From Monocercomonoides exilis (taxonomy: Eukaryota; Preaxostyla; Oxymonadida; Polymastigidae), in contig LSRY02000008.1 of NCBI GenBank assembly GCA_001643675.2, forward strand, positions 1,490,001 through 1,554,000: a stretch of DNA of 64,000 nucleotides, written 5' to 3'. Positions 36,887 through 49,687 of the stretch are shown piece after piece. The notes under the pieces are model-generated. The model had not been told where the DNA came from. It did no database searches and saw only the letters and a list, made by a program, of their open reading frames with translations. Positions within the stretch are counted from its first letter, which is position 1; the number at the start of each line of letters is the position of its first letter. Position numbers and translations under genes: made by a program.

Positions 36887-38604
36887 CATCTTCAGATTAT
36901 TCACCTCCAGCGACTACATCAACCCAAACCTCGTGTTTTATGAACAGTTGCTCCTTTTCATCAGTCTGTGATGTGTATGATGGAGGGATTGTTCCTTCCC
37001 TCAACAACCCCTCATCATCCTTAACTGTTTCAAACGCCTCATTCATTGGATGTTGTCGTACAAGAAATGTTGTATGTGAAGGAACTTCAGATAATAATAA
37101 AAAGCCAGGGAGGCAAAACGAAACGGATAATGGAGCAAACTCATTCACTTGGTGTGAATGGGATGGGTCGAAGACTACTGGAGAAATTGACTCTAATACA
37201 GACGGGATATCGAGTGGAGGTGCAATTTTCATGTACAACAAGGGAAATGGAGAACTATCTGTTTCTCATTGCTCGTTTAATAATTGCTTTGCATACAGCC
37301 GTGGAGGTGGAATTATGTGCAACACAATAAAGTCTGTGCGTATCGAAAATAATGTGTTCAATGCGTGTACAGCTCAAAACCAACATGGAGGCGGAATGTA
37401 TGCCAGCTCCATTTCATCATGTGCTCGGATCAGTGATTGCGAATTCCGGAATTGCAAGGCATCAAGCTATGGAGGAGGATTAATATTGCAATCATTTCAG
37501 GTTTCTGGAGAAGGATGCATTCCAACAGAAAATGGAGGAGGGGAGAGTGCGTGTGTGTTTGACTGCATTTTCACTTCATGCTCAGTTTCTGCAAATAATG
37601 GTGGAGGCATGTGTTGTCAATACGTTCCAACGAAATTCAAAATGAGGAGCATTCAGTTTATATCATGTAATGCATCGGCATATGGAGGAGGATTTTGGTT
37701 TTATCCCGTTCAATCAACAGCGCCAAGTGATGGGTTTTATTGTTATTTTTTGTTCTTCCATGAATGCAAATGCAGAACAACCTCCACTCCATATGGTCAT
37801 GATGTGATGTATTATGATCAAAATAATCTCTATTTATCCCAAAATAATCCATTTCATGAATGTTACACAACAAACACAGATGGCCAGAGAGTATGTTATG
37901 GATATGATTATTCGAGTACAGGGAGTTGGAAATTTCAGTACACGGAAAAGAAGGATTGGCTGAAGGACAAGACGATTTATGTTTCGGTGAATGGAAATGA
38001 TACATCTCCATTTTGCGGGGCAAATGAATCAAATCCGTGTCTGACAGTGAAGAAGGCGTTTGAGATGTGTGAGGTGCAGATAAGCTTGGCAATCACGCTG
38101 CTGGATGGAAATCATGAAAGAGAAACAACAACCATTGATATTGGGACAAAGAAGATTTCGGTCATTGGGAAAGGCAAAGATAAAAGTTCGATTGGAACAG
38201 GAGCCCTTTCATCATCTTCTTCTTCCTTCTCATTTTCATCTGCTCATTCTTTCTTCTCCCTATTTATCATTTATCCTCGAGAAAAAGTGATTCAACAGCT
38301 TCGGTTCATTTCATGTCAACTATTAATCTACAAGAATCTTATTTTCAATTATCCTTCTCTTGTTATTTTTTCCGAGCAGACATTAGATATTGCAAAGAAG
38401 GAGCAGAAAGGCGGAGGAAGAGCATTTGGAGCTGCTAACTGTGAAAATGCTGTCAAATGCTCATTTATAATCACTAACTTTTTTGTAAATAATTTTTTTT
38501 TCAATAGAACTGCTTCCTCCTCTTTTTCGTCTTCTTCTTCTTCTTCTTCTTCCTCTTCATCTTCCTTTTATTCATCATCGTCATTGCCTAATTTTACGAT
38601 TTGA
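36887..38604 (+). CDS. Beta-helix surface-type protein E with long alternative tail
   Basis: About 572 codons from the acceptor. Coils SGGAIFMY, RGGGIMC, HGGGMYA, YGGGLIL, GGGMCC and YGGGFWF, then cassette type 2 (KDKTIYVS, CGANESNPC). Beyond IGTGALSSSS the canonical continuation is replaced by about 130 codons that include FISCQLLIYKN, EQKGGGRAFGAANCENAV and a run of more than ten Ser before TGA. The first part of this tail is homologous to the end of D. Whether the tail is truly translated is unclear, since the same DNA behaves like spacer elsewhere. Confidence 0.78.
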
Positions 38605-39204
38605 GCTGTTGGAGTTATTCCACTTGAAACAGAACTGAGGATTGGACTTTGGCTATTATTTTTAGGAGAAGAAGAAAAGAAACGGAGGCGGGACAAATGA
38701 ATTTTGCTGACAGAAAATAACGATATTTTGGGGGAAAAAAAAAGGAAATGAAGAAGAAAGGACGAATTAGAAAAAGTGTGTGAAAAAAATTCATTATGAA
38801 ATAGTTTGTTATTATTTGTTATATCTTATTTTGCTTTGTTTTGTTTTAAAAAATTATCTTTCGTATTTAATTACAAATTTATATTTTTTCCCTCAATTAT
38901 TTAATGATTATAGGGGCATTTGTGTGGTTATTCAAAAGCGATAAATGCGAATGGAATGTGGAAAGAAGACAGGAAATGGGAAGCGAAGATAAAAAGAGGA
39001 TTTGTCGAAAGATGAATGATGAAGAATGTTGGAATTTCGTTTTGATTTAGAGGAATAAAAGGGAAAGATGATTTTCTTCTTATGGATATCCCTTTGAGAA
39101 GCAGCGGAAGAGGCGAGAAAAGGGATTTGAGCTTATTTGGAAATTTTGCTGCATGACGCCAAGAGGCATGAGGAAGAGAAGGAAGCTTTGAAGAAAGAAT
39201 TTCA
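38605..39204 (+). other. Spacer between tandem genes E and F
   Basis: Contains GGACTTTGGCTATTATTTTTAG-like sequence as upstream of B, an AT-rich intron-like stretch (about 38776-38913, acceptor GATTATAG|GGGC) and the exon-like 5' block of F (38914-39204) with CEWNVERRQ, NDEECWN and EAAEEARK. One frame of that block has in-frame TAG and TGA codons, so it is damaged or spliced differently. Confidence 0.5.
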
Positions 39205-39305
39205 GTGAGTGAATCTCACTTTTCCTCTTTTTGCCAATTTTTTATTACCGCCCTTTACACCCCTAATGTCCCTCTCCAAATTATCATTTTTCAACATCTC
39301 AACAG
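39205..39305 (+). other. Predicted intron before the beta-helix exon of F
   Basis: 101 bp, GTGAGTGAATC to CATCTCAACAG. Confidence 0.5.
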
Positions 39306-40903
39306 CAAATGATGTATGTTCGCCTTCAACAACTACGTCAACTCAAACCACATGTCTGATGAGTAGTTGCTCATTTTTATCTGTTTGTGATGCATATGAT
39401 GGCGGAATTGTTCCTTCTCTGAACAACCCCTTGGCTTCCTTATCTGTTTCGAACACATCATTCGTTGGATGTTGTCGGACAAGGAATGTTGAATGCATTG
39501 GAACTTCAGAAGTTCCATTGAAACCAGACAGACAGAATGAAACATTCAATGGAGCAAACTCATTTATTTGGTGTGAATGGGATGGATCGAGGACAACAGG
39601 AGAAAGCGATTCATGGACGGATGGAATGTCAAGTGGAGGGGCTATCTGCATGTATGGTCAATCAAACGCCTCTGTGTCTGTTTCCCATTGTGTGTTTAAT
39701 GGATGTATTGCACATTATGCTGGAGGAGGAATTAATTGCTTCAATATTTCATCAGTTGAGATTGTGAACAACACCTTTGATTCTTGTAACGCTCAAAATC
39801 GTTATGGTGGTGGAGTATTTGTTTATACGATTTCGTCGTGTGTTCGTATCAGCGGATGTGAATTTCAGAATTGCAAAACAGTTAATTATGGAGGAGGACT
39901 TTATCTTGATAATTTTAATGTTTCAGGAACAGGATGCATTCCAATAGAAAAAGGGGAAGGGGAGAGTGCGTGTGTGTTTGACTGCGGTTTCACTTCATGC
40001 TCAGTTACAAATACTGTTGGTGGAGGCATGTATTGTGTTAATATTCCTGCCACGCAATTCAAAATGAGGAGTGTTCAGTTTATTTCATGTTCAGCAACGT
40101 CAACTGGGGGAGGATTGTGTTTGCATCCAAATCGAGCAACAGCACCAAATGATAAAATTTATTGTTTCTTCATATTTTTCCATGAATGCAAATGCTCTGC
40201 AGCCACTCCATATGGGCATGATATGATATATTACGATAATAACAATTTATATTTATCTCAAAATAATCCGTTCTATGAATGTTACACAACAAACACAGAT
40301 GACCAGAGAGCGTGTTATGCGTATAATTACTCGAATGCAGGTGCCTGGAAATTTGATCAAACAATGAAAAAGATGTGGCTGAAAAGAGGGATTCTCAACA
40401 GATTTGTGGCTGTGAGTGGTGGAGGTGAAGAAGAGTTATGTGGACTGGATGAGTCAAGTGCATGCCGAACCATTGGTGTTGCTGTTGAAAAGAGCGTGAT
40501 CCAGGTGAGCCTGTCTGTCACACTGATGGGCGGGGATCACACAAGCGAGACAGCAACAATTGAGATTGGAGAAAAGAAGATTTCAGTCATTGGGAAAGGA
40601 AAGGAAACATGTTCGATTGGAACAGGAGCCCTTTCATCATCATCAGCAGTAGGAACGTTGTTCAGTGTGACAACAGGTCATCTTGGTTTATTGCACATGA
40701 AGGTTGACTGCAATTCAAATTCAAGTCCTTCTTCTCCGAGTGTGGTTGTGGTGTCTGATGGAGGTGGGTCACTTTCATTGGAGGATGTTGTGATCACCAC
40801 GAGTGTTTCTTCAGGAAACTATGTGGTGTCTTCGTCAGTGTTTGTGGTGGCGCTGTCACAGCTGTCGATGGTTGGTGTGGAGATCAAAGATATGAAATTT
40901 TGA
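39306..40903 (+). CDS. Beta-helix surface-type protein F (intact, full ending)
   Basis: About 532 codons with the canonical TGA ending after IKDMKF. N-terminal half: CDAYDGGIV, EVPLKPDRQ, SSGGAICMY, AGGGINC, YGGGVFVY. From LDNFNVSGTG (39908) to far beyond the stop the DNA is nearly identical, inverted, to gene G, whereas the part before is clearly different. The edge of palindrome 2 therefore falls inside the coding sequence. Cassette type 3. Its first 240 coding bases are almost identical to gene I. Confidence 0.82.
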
Positions 40904-42449
40904 AGCATATTTTCTCTGGGTCAGAATCATATGTGTGGAAGGAAGAGAAACTGTTCTGTGAAATTAGAGAATGAATGAAAAGAAAAGAGTAGAAGGAGAT
41001 GAAAAAGCACATATGGCATGGGACGCAATGATAATTGTTAATTTAAATTCATAAATACTAAATTGACAATGAAATCAAAACAAATAATTAAGTTTATTTG
41101 AATTGATTTATTTCGTTGAACTTCAGAAAAAAACTTTTCAGAATAATTAACAGTGAAATTTTGTATGTGTAATGAAATGCTTTATATTCAGTATTTATTT
41201 ATAAATTGTTTCATGCGTTTGTAGAGTCAGATTTTTATTAGTACATATTTTTATATCGGTGTCTATTTTTTTTCTCCTTTTATTGTGATTAATGCACATT
41301 TGAAAATTATAAAAAATAAACAAATGGGGACGAATATGAATTTTCAAGTATTTTTTGGACCATGTATTTGAACTTTCTTTCTTTCAAAAATAATAACACA
41401 CAAAAAATAATGAATAAATCATATTATCCTGCTGGTCTGTTAACGTCATTGTTGAGATAATATACATTTTAGTGATATTCAATATATTTCGAAATGTTAA
41501 GCCTTTTTATGAGAATTTCTGTAATAATAAAAGTTCATCTAAAGTGCATTTTTTTTCTTCGAAAATAATTGAAGTTTCATATTTACCCTTAAATAGTTTG
41601 GAAATATTAAAAAGCATGTTTCTGTGAATTACATTTATGCCATTTCTATTTTTTTTCAAAAGATCATGAATTTTTTTCGTTGTTGTTGTTGTTGTTGTAA
41701 ATGCGTAGTTATTTTTGAAATCATAACTTTTTTCTGGGTGTGAATAATTTCTCTTATCCTTTCCTTGAGCAAGACTGTGGAAATTTCAATGTTGGATGTG
41801 TTGCATTTGCGATATTGATGGATAAATAATTAAAAATTGATGGCCGACTTCAAACAAAGAAAATTTCAACTTTTTGAAAAATATTTCCAAATGAAAATTC
41901 TTAAAATTAATTTTGATTTTTTTGACATAAAGCTTATGATTTCAAAAATGATCACCCATATTCATGATCAAAGACTTGCTTGCATTCCCACAAGCTTTGT
42001 GTTTCTGTTATTTTAAATATTATCATTGTTAACATATTCACGATTTTAAAATTCAAAATTATTTTCTCTTTTCAATCTGTTTTCCCCTTCATTTTTCTCA
42101 TTTCACGTGAAAATGAAAAATTGAATAACCTTCACAGATGGAAATGACTAAGATATTTTCTTTTCGACAATATGAGTATTGTCGAGTTCTTCAACACATT
42201 TTTAGTGTTTGACAGAGAGCTAAATGTTTTTATTATTAATTTTTCACAATCTCAAAAACTAAGGAACTTAATTTATGATTTCATAATAACAAAAGATATC
42301 GAATAATAATTTTTGTTCAACTAAAGTTGCACTTCAATTCTTTCCGATTTTTTCCACAATGCCATCAATAAATAATTTGAAATGATTATTTTTATTAATA
42401 CACAAAACACTCAAATGCTTATCCAAAATGAATTAATTATTTCTGGAAA
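40904..42449. other. AT-rich 3' flank of F up to the axis
   Basis: No gene. Contains a TIR element and a GTT repeat (about 41681-41698). Confidence 0.65.
41325..41590 (+). mobile_element. MITE-like TIR element, copy 3 (palindrome 2, left arm)
   Basis: Ends TGGGGACGAATATGAA and GTTTCATATTTACCC form an imperfect inverted repeat with TTCAAG/CTTCAA blocks inside. Same end structure as copies 1 and 2 but a different interior. About 265 bp. Confidence 0.5.
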
Positions 42450-42666
42450 AATCCTTTTTATCTGTCAAAAGGGATTAATGTCATCATCATATTTTGATCT
42501 GATTGTTTTTCCATTTTCACTTTATTTTCTAAAATGGAACTCGACAAAACGAACCACAGCAACATCTCTATATTTTCCAAATAACACAAATAATAAGAAA
42601 TTGGTAAAATAATCAGATTATGAAAAGAAGAAGACATTTTCACCTTTGAACAGATAAAAAGGAAGT
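42450..42666. other. Asymmetric centre of palindrome 2
   Basis: Outside this interval the arms match almost base for base. For about 85 bp inside each edge they still align at roughly three bases in four (both sides share CCTTTTTATCTGT). The middle, about 42535-42590, shows no symmetry. Confidence 0.85.
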
Positions 42667-43546
42667 TTCCAGAAATAATTAATTCATTTTGGATAAGCAT
42701 TTGAGTGTTTTGTGTATTAATAAAAATAATCATTTCAAATTATTTATTTGTTGATAATGGCATCGCATTAAGCAGCAGTCTGTCAGAAAACAAAAATTTC
42801 TTGGAAAAAAATCGGAAAGAATTGAAGTGCAACTTTAGTTGAACAAAAAATTATTATTCGATATCTTTTGTTATTATGAAATCATAAATTAAGTTCCTTA
42901 GTTTTTGAGATTGTGAAAAATTAATAATAAAAACATTTAGCTCTCGAATCGGATAATGGTGATGTTGGGTTTATTTTTCATTTTTCTTATTGGATCTGTC
43001 AAACACTAAAAAGATATTGAAAAATGTGTTGAAGAACTCGACAATACTCATATTGTCGAAAAGAAAATATCTTAGTCATTTCCATCTGTGAAGGTTATTC
43101 AATTTTTCATTTTTCACGTGAAATGAGAAAAATGAAGGGGGAAAACAGATTGAAAAGAGAAAATAATTTTGAATTTTAAAATCGTGAATATGTTAACAAT
43201 GATAATATTTAAAATAACAGAAACACAAAGCTTGTGGGAATGCAAGCAAGTCTTTGATCATGAATATGGGTGATCATTTTTGAAATCATAAGCTTTATGT
43301 CAAAAAAATCAAAATTAATTTTAAGAATTTTCATTTGGAAATATTTTTTCAAAAAGTTGAAATTTTCTTTGTTTGAAGTCGGCCATCAATTTTTAATTAT
43401 TTATCCATCAATATCGCAAATGCAACACATCCAACATTGAAATTTCCACAGTCTTGCTCAAGGAAAGGATAAGAGAAATTATTCACACCCAGAAAAAAGT
43501 TATGATTTCAAAAATAACTACGCATTTACAACAACAACAACAACAA

Positions 43547-43598
<52 letters not shown>
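43547..43598 (+). repeat. A(52) tract, present in one arm only
   Basis: Fifty-two consecutive A next to CAA repeats. The mirrored site at about 41672-41678 has a run of seven T. Arm-specific expansion, or assembly noise. Confidence 0.9.
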
Positions 43599-43600
<2 letters not shown>

Positions 43601-43678
43601 CATGATCTTTTTGAAAAAAATAGAAATGGCATAAATGTAATTCACAGAAACATGCTTTTTAATATTTCCAAACTATTT

Positions 43679-43948
43679 AAGGGTAAATATGAAACTTCAA
43701 TTATTTTCGAAGAAAAAAAAAATGCACTTTAGATGAACTTTTTATTATTACAGAAATTCTCATAAAAAGGCTTAACATTTCGAAATATATTGAATATCAC
43801 TAAAATGTATATTATCTCAACAATGACGTTAACAGACCAGCAGGATAATATGATTTATTCATTATTTTTTGTGTGTTATTATTTTTGAAAGAAAGAAAGT
43901 TCAAATACATGGTCCAAAAAATACTTGAAAATTCATATTCGTCCCCAT
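43679..43948 (-). mobile_element. MITE-like TIR element, copy 3' (palindrome 2, right arm)
   Basis: Mirror of 41325-41590, with ends GGGTAAATATGAAAC and TTCATATTCGTCCCC. Confidence 0.5.
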
Positions 43949-44368
43949 TTGTTTATTTTTTATAATTTTCAAATGTGCATTAATCACAATAAAAGGAGAA
44001 AAAAAATAGACACCGATATAAAAATATGTACTAATAAAAATCTGACTCTACAAACGCATGAAACAATTTATAAATAAATACTGAATATAAAGCATTTCAT
44101 TACACATACAAAATTTCACTGTTAATTATTCTGAAAAGTTTTTTTCTGAAGTTCAACGAAATAAATCAATTCAAATAAACTTAATTATTTGTTTTGATTT
44201 CATTGTCAATTTAGTATTTATGAATTTAAATTAACAATTATCATTGCGTCCCATGCCATATGTGCTTTTTCATCTCCTTCTACTCTTTTCTTTTCATTCA
44301 TTCTCTAATTTCACAGAACAGTTTCTCTTCCTTCCACACATATGATTCTGACCCAGAGAAAATATGCT

Positions 44369-45966
44369 TCAAAATTTCATATCTTTGATCTCCACACCAA
44401 CCATCGACAGCTGTGACAGCGCCACCACAAACACTGACGAAGACACCACATAGTTTCCTGAAGAAACACTCGTGGTGATCACAACATCCTCCAATGAAAG
44501 TGACCCACCTCCATCAGACACCACAACCACACTCGGAGAAGAAGGACTTGAATTTGAATTGCAGTCAACCTTCATGTGCAATAAACCAAGATGACCTGTT
44601 GTCACACTGAACAACGTTCCTACTGCTGATGATGATGAAAGGGCTCCTGTTCCAATCGAACATGTTTCCTTTCCTTTCCCAATGACTGAAATCTTCTTTT
44701 CTCCAATCTCAATTGTTGCTGTCTCGCTTGTGTGATCCCCGCCCATCAGTGTGACAGACAGGCTCACCTGGATCACGCTCTTTTCAACAGCAACACCAAT
44801 GGTTCGGCATGCACTTGACTCATCCAGTCCACATAACTCTTCTTCACCTCCACCACTCACAGCCACAAATCTGTTGAGAATCCCTCTTTTCAGCCACATC
44901 TTTTTCATTGTTTGATCAAATTTCCAGGCACCTGCATTCGAGTAATTATACGCATAACACGCTCTCTGGTCATCTGTGTTTGTTGTGTAACATTCATAGA
45001 ACGGATTATTTTGAGATAAATATAAATTGTTATTATCGTAATATATCATATCATGCCCATATGGAGTGGCTGCAGAGCATTTGCATTCATGGAAAAATAT
45101 GAAGAAACAATAGATTCTATCATTTGGCGTTGTTGCTCGATTTGGATGCAAACACAATCCTCCCCCAGTTGACGTTGCTGAACATGAAATAAACTGAACA
45201 CTCCTCATTTTGAATTGCGTGGCAGGAATATTAACACAATACATGCCTCCACCAACAGTATTTGTAACTGAGCATGAAGTGAAACCGCAGTCAAACACAC
45301 ACGCACTCTCCCCTTCCCCTTTTTCTATTGGAATGCATCCTGTTCCTGAAACATTAAAATTATCTAATTTCAATCCTCCACCTGAACCAATCGCTTGACA
45401 GTTTTTGAACTCACATCCACTCACTCGAGCACACGAAGAAATTCCATATAAATACACACCTCCCCCATATCGATTTGAGGAGACACAGCAATTGAAAGTG
45501 CTGCTTTCAATAGTCACTGCTTTGATAGTATAGCACATTATCCCTCCACCACAACAATATGATGAGCAGTCGTTGAATGTGCAACGAGAAATGGAAAGTG
45601 TTCCAGATGTTAAGGTGTGCATAAATATTGCTCCTCCATTCGAGGCTTGATTTGAATAATCTTCACTTGTCTCAGTAGCCTTCGATCCTTTCCATTCGCA
45701 CCAAGTGAATGAATTCGCTCCATTATCCGTTGTGTTTTGTCTCCCTGGAGTCAACTTGACATCTGCATTTCCTTCGCATACAACATTTCTTGTTCGGCAA
45801 CACCCAACGAATGAAGTGTTTGAGGCAGTCAGAGAGGCCAAGGGATTGTTGAGGGAATGAACAATTCCGCCATCATACACATCACAGACCGATGAAAATG
45901 AGCAACTGTTCATAAAACATGTGATTTGTGTTGACATTGTGGTTGAAGGTGAGCATGCATCATTTG
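44369..45966 (-). CDS. Beta-helix surface-type protein G (intact, chimeric)
   Basis: About 532 codons, TGA after IKDMKF. The 3' half (44369-45367) is the palindrome 2 copy of gene F, with cassette type 3. The 5' half instead contains TIESSTFNCC, NRYGGGVYLY and NCQAIGSGGGLKL, which match gene B, and starts with VCEGNADVKLTPGRQ as in A. So G is a mosaic of B-like and A-like 5' sequence with an F-like 3' end. The predicted exon begins after an intron with acceptor CTCAATAG. Confidence 0.82.
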
Positions 45967-46066
45967 CTATTGAGATGTTGAAAAATATTAGTTTGAAGAA
46001 GGATATAAGGGAAATAGAAGGTGAAGCGAAATATTGGCAAAAAGATGAGAAATTAAATTCATTCAC
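45967..46066 (-). other. Predicted intron before the beta-helix exon of G
   Basis: 100 bp, donor GTGAATGAATT as in gene I, acceptor CATCTCAATAG, the only copy without CAACAG. Confidence 0.5.
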
Positions 46067-46159
46067 AGAATTTCTTCCTTTTCCTTCTCCCCCTTCCCCA
46101 TGCCTCTTAGCCCCATGCCAAAAAATATCCCATTGAGCTTGAGTTCCTCTTTTCTGCCT

Positions 46160-48060
46160 CTTCTGCTGCTGCTGCTTCCGAAAAGATTTTTGTTAGAAAA
46201 ATTCCACAAAAATTTCTTCCCCATTCTCTTCAGTTCTTTCCGCCTCGCTCATTCTGCCAAACGCTCTTCAGTTGCTGCTTTCTCCCAATTTCTTCCAGGA
46301 ATGTCCCAGAAAAAAGCAGTGCTTCCACATCCCGTATTTCATGCTCCCCCAGTGCTTCTCATAACACCTGATCGCATCACACATCAATCAAATTAAAAAA
46401 AATACAAATACAAATAAAAAATGGAACATGAAGAAAATGAACAAACAAGAATAAAATACCTCCACAAATCTTCATTTCCCTTCACTCCCCTCGTCCCCTG
46501 TTTGCTCTCCAATTAACTCTCACCCCAACATCATCCACTCCAAGCACCACACCACACCACGCCTTCGCCTTTCAAACTCAATTCCAAATAAAGTAAAATT
46601 AAATGTTGTTCTCACCCGCTCTTCCATTGCCCATTCAACCTCACTCTCACCATTCTTCTCTTCCCATCTTCCTCCATCCAACCCTCAATCCAAAAAATAT
46701 GAAATATTTCTCTTCCTCCTCTCATTCTTCAAGCAAAGCTATAAAAACAATCTGCGCTCCTCAGCCGACATGTGATGGCTTTCCATGCATCTTTCCGCAA
46801 TTCACTCAATATCCTCAATAAAGAAAAATAAAATTAAATATAAAATATATAAATTCTCATGAAACAAATCACCAAACCTGTCTCCTCCTACGCCCCGAAA
46901 GGCTCACAAAGCAATCGCACATTCCCTTTCCTGTGCTGCCTCGACTGCCCAGATGAGCATGACTGCATCCCCAAACATCCCCACCCATCAGCTCCCAAAA
47001 TACATCATCCAACTCGCTTTTGTCACCCCCTTTGAAATAAAAAATATGTGTATATAAATCCCAGCTGCAATGTGTTCCTCCACTAAACAGGCACTCCGCT
47101 CCACATTCTCCATTCCCCTCCCTTTTCCTGCTCCTTCTCACAAACATTGTTTCCCTCATTCGCCTTTCTTTTCCAAAAAAAGAATTGCTGAAAAATCATC
47201 CCTTCAAACACAGCTGCTGCAAGCACCATTTTCCCTTGTGCGCATCCGCTTCTCTGATCAGCCACAAGCTGAACCCTGCTCCCCACAAACAATCTCGCTT
47301 AGAAATCAAACACTGCCAAACACATGAAATTCAGAAAATGAACAAATATATCCCCAAAACAAGTTTAATTTTTGTTTCCACACACCCCTCTCAACCACGT
47401 CCATTTTCACTCAACCATTGACGAGAAAAAGAAAATAATAAAATGATTTGTTGGTTTGAGTCTTTTTTGTAATGGATTCAGTGATCATCAGATTCGAAAG
47501 AACTGGAATATTCCATTCACAGAATGAGAAATCCGTGAGTGAACATTACCTGTAGAACTAAGAATATTATTTCCTGTGTGACAACAGACAATGGTGGAGA
47601 TGCAAAAATTCTGAAATTCTGCCTGATGATTGTTGGTAATTGGATGGCCAAGGGGAACACAACAATTTCATCAAAACACAAAAAGACATAATGTATGTAA
47701 TTTATATTGTTCTATTGATTGTGAAGATATTTCCATCTGTATCCTTTCCAAAGTGCAGGAATCCGAATTATTGTTGAAATGGCCAATCTCCGCTTTGTGG
47801 AGCAATGCGATGAGAACGGAGCAGATTATTATATAGACATTGGGAATCAAATGAAGTTATGGAAGATACATGATTTTTATAAATTTTTATTTGGTGCAAG
47901 AGGTGAAAACAAATTCAACTGAAGTTTTGTTGAATGAAGATTTCTGGATGGAATTCTGCGAAGGACAAAATCTGCACAATATTATATATCATTTTGGAAT
48001 GTTAGGCAGGGAGAGCAGTTTGGGGTATTTTTTTGGAAAGGAAAGTGGCAGGCAATATCG
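46160..48060 (-). repeat. 5' module of gene G
   Basis: Homologous to 28818-30740 (direct) and 59270-61170 (inverted). Read on the minus strand it leads into gene G. Contains the exon-like block and predicted introns. I see no single long frame conserved in all three copies. Confidence 0.75.
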
Positions 48061-49545
48061 AGGGAAGGATATTAATCACAAAAAAAAAGGCAAGAATTCA
48101 ATGGAAAAAAGCAGAGCCCCAAAATATCAGTTTTATTTATAAGACTTTCCTGCTTCTCGGACTGTGCCAGGCAGCCATGGAAGGCTGCGAAATTCTATTT
48201 GTGATTCCGCTTTTGCTTCAAAAGAGTGGAGAAACGCCAACTACGAGACATCCAATTGTCGAATATTTGTTGGCAGTCGAACAACATTCAGGCCAAACGC
48301 TTTTGGATTTCATTCTTCGAAGAGGCAGCCATTTTGAGTGAGCAATGTGATTATCATTCGAAGTTTGCTTTCTTCGACGCCACAGCCAATGAAAGAGAAT
48401 TCGATGGGTTTTGTTTTCATCGTTTGTTTTTCAACAAAGCTGTTGTTTTGCTCAGCTTCTATGTTTGTGCACGGTTATTTGGATTTTGTGCGTTGAGCAT
48501 CAGAGAATGCATTTCAGAAGCATTGTCATCTGCATCGTGAGCATCGATGAATGAATGGCAACATTTCCATCCATCTTCCTCCTCTTCGCTGTTGAAGCAC
48601 AGCCAACTCATTCTCTTCGTTTTCATCAGGGTTTATCTTCCTCATCCGCGATCTCGTTGGCATTTGATGCCTTCCAATCACGCAGGCCGAAGAGCAATGT
48701 CCTTCAAACACAGAAAGATGAGCATCCCTTCCTTCCTCGGCATCCCCATTTCGTCTGCTTCAATCTGCCGATCGTTGTCGTCTATTTCTTCTTCATCTTC
48801 TTCATCTTTCTCTTTCTCTTTCTCATTGTCATGCTATCGCTGTTGTTATTTGTTGAGGAAGACACATTCTCAACGAGCGTCTTGTTCGCTTGTGCCTGTG
48901 ACATGTCTGGCATCGTCTGGTCGGGCATTGGCATCTGCAGCAGCAACATCTGCAGCTGCAACATCTGCAGCGGCAGCGGCAGCGGCAGCGGTTGGCATTG
49001 CCGCAGATGGATTGTCAGCGCTGCTTGTCCAAGTGATCCAACGGCACTTCCGTTTCAGAGCAAGCAGCATTCCCCTTCGCATGCTGCGCCATTCGGCCAA
49101 TCCAATAGCCGTAGTCATTAACATCAACATCAATATTTTTGTTATCATCATCAACATCAACATCATCATCATCATCATCATCATCATCTTCTTCTTCTTC
49201 TTCTTCGTTGTATTTGTTGTTTTCGTCTTTGTGTTTTTTTTCTTCATTTTCATTTGGGCTCTGCTCCTCTCTGCAGATGTCCCGTTCAATTAGCTCTTGT
49301 TCCCCATGTGCCACTCCACTTTGCATCTCACTTATATGTTGCATCATCTTTCACATTGACAATTGCAGCAATTTGTTCCTATTCTTCATTCCTATTCTTC
49401 CTCTCCTTTTCCATTCTAATTATCGTTATTGCTGTCTTTCTTATCATCTTCATCACGAACTTCTCCCTATTTATCAAGATAGTAATATAATTCCATGTAT
49501 ATCTTTCTTCTATTTCTTCTTTTTTTTCTTCCACATCATCTTTGC

Positions 49546-49687
49546 CTTCATCTCCTTCATCTCCTTCATCTCCTTCATCTCCTTCATCTCCTTCATCTCC
49601 TTCATCTCCTTCATCTCCTTCATCTCCTTCATCTCCTTCATCTCCTTCATCTCCTTCATCTCCTTCATCTCCTTCATCTCCTTCATC
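49546..49687 (+). repeat. 9-bp CTTCATCTC array, left copy
   Basis: About 16 tandem units. The mirrored array has three fewer units. Opposite strand encodes an (Asp-Glu-Gly)n run. Confidence 0.95.

Larger units (their letters stand above)
39908..42449 (+). repeat. Palindrome 2, left arm (about 2.5 kb)
   Basis: Inverted match to 42667-45367, with matched positions adding to 85275 at the gene end. It starts in the middle of gene F and includes its 3' half, 1.5 kb of AT-rich flank and one TIR element. It is about 157 bp shorter than the right arm because the right arm has extra insertions. Confidence 0.92.
42667..45367 (-). repeat. Palindrome 2, right arm (about 2.7 kb)
   Basis: Inverted copy of 39908-42449 carrying the 3' half of gene G. 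It has extra sequence relative to the left arm at about 42768-42805, 42945-42995 and 43012-43024, plus a 52-base A tract (43547-43598) where the left arm has only seven T. Confidence 0.92.

Noticed and set aside
48547-49293. 248-codon frame (and the 314-codon mirror at 57829-58773)
   Set aside because: Runs of Ser, Ala, Ile and Phe from GCA, CAT and TTC repeats, with no domain. Length changes between arms because of a one-base difference.
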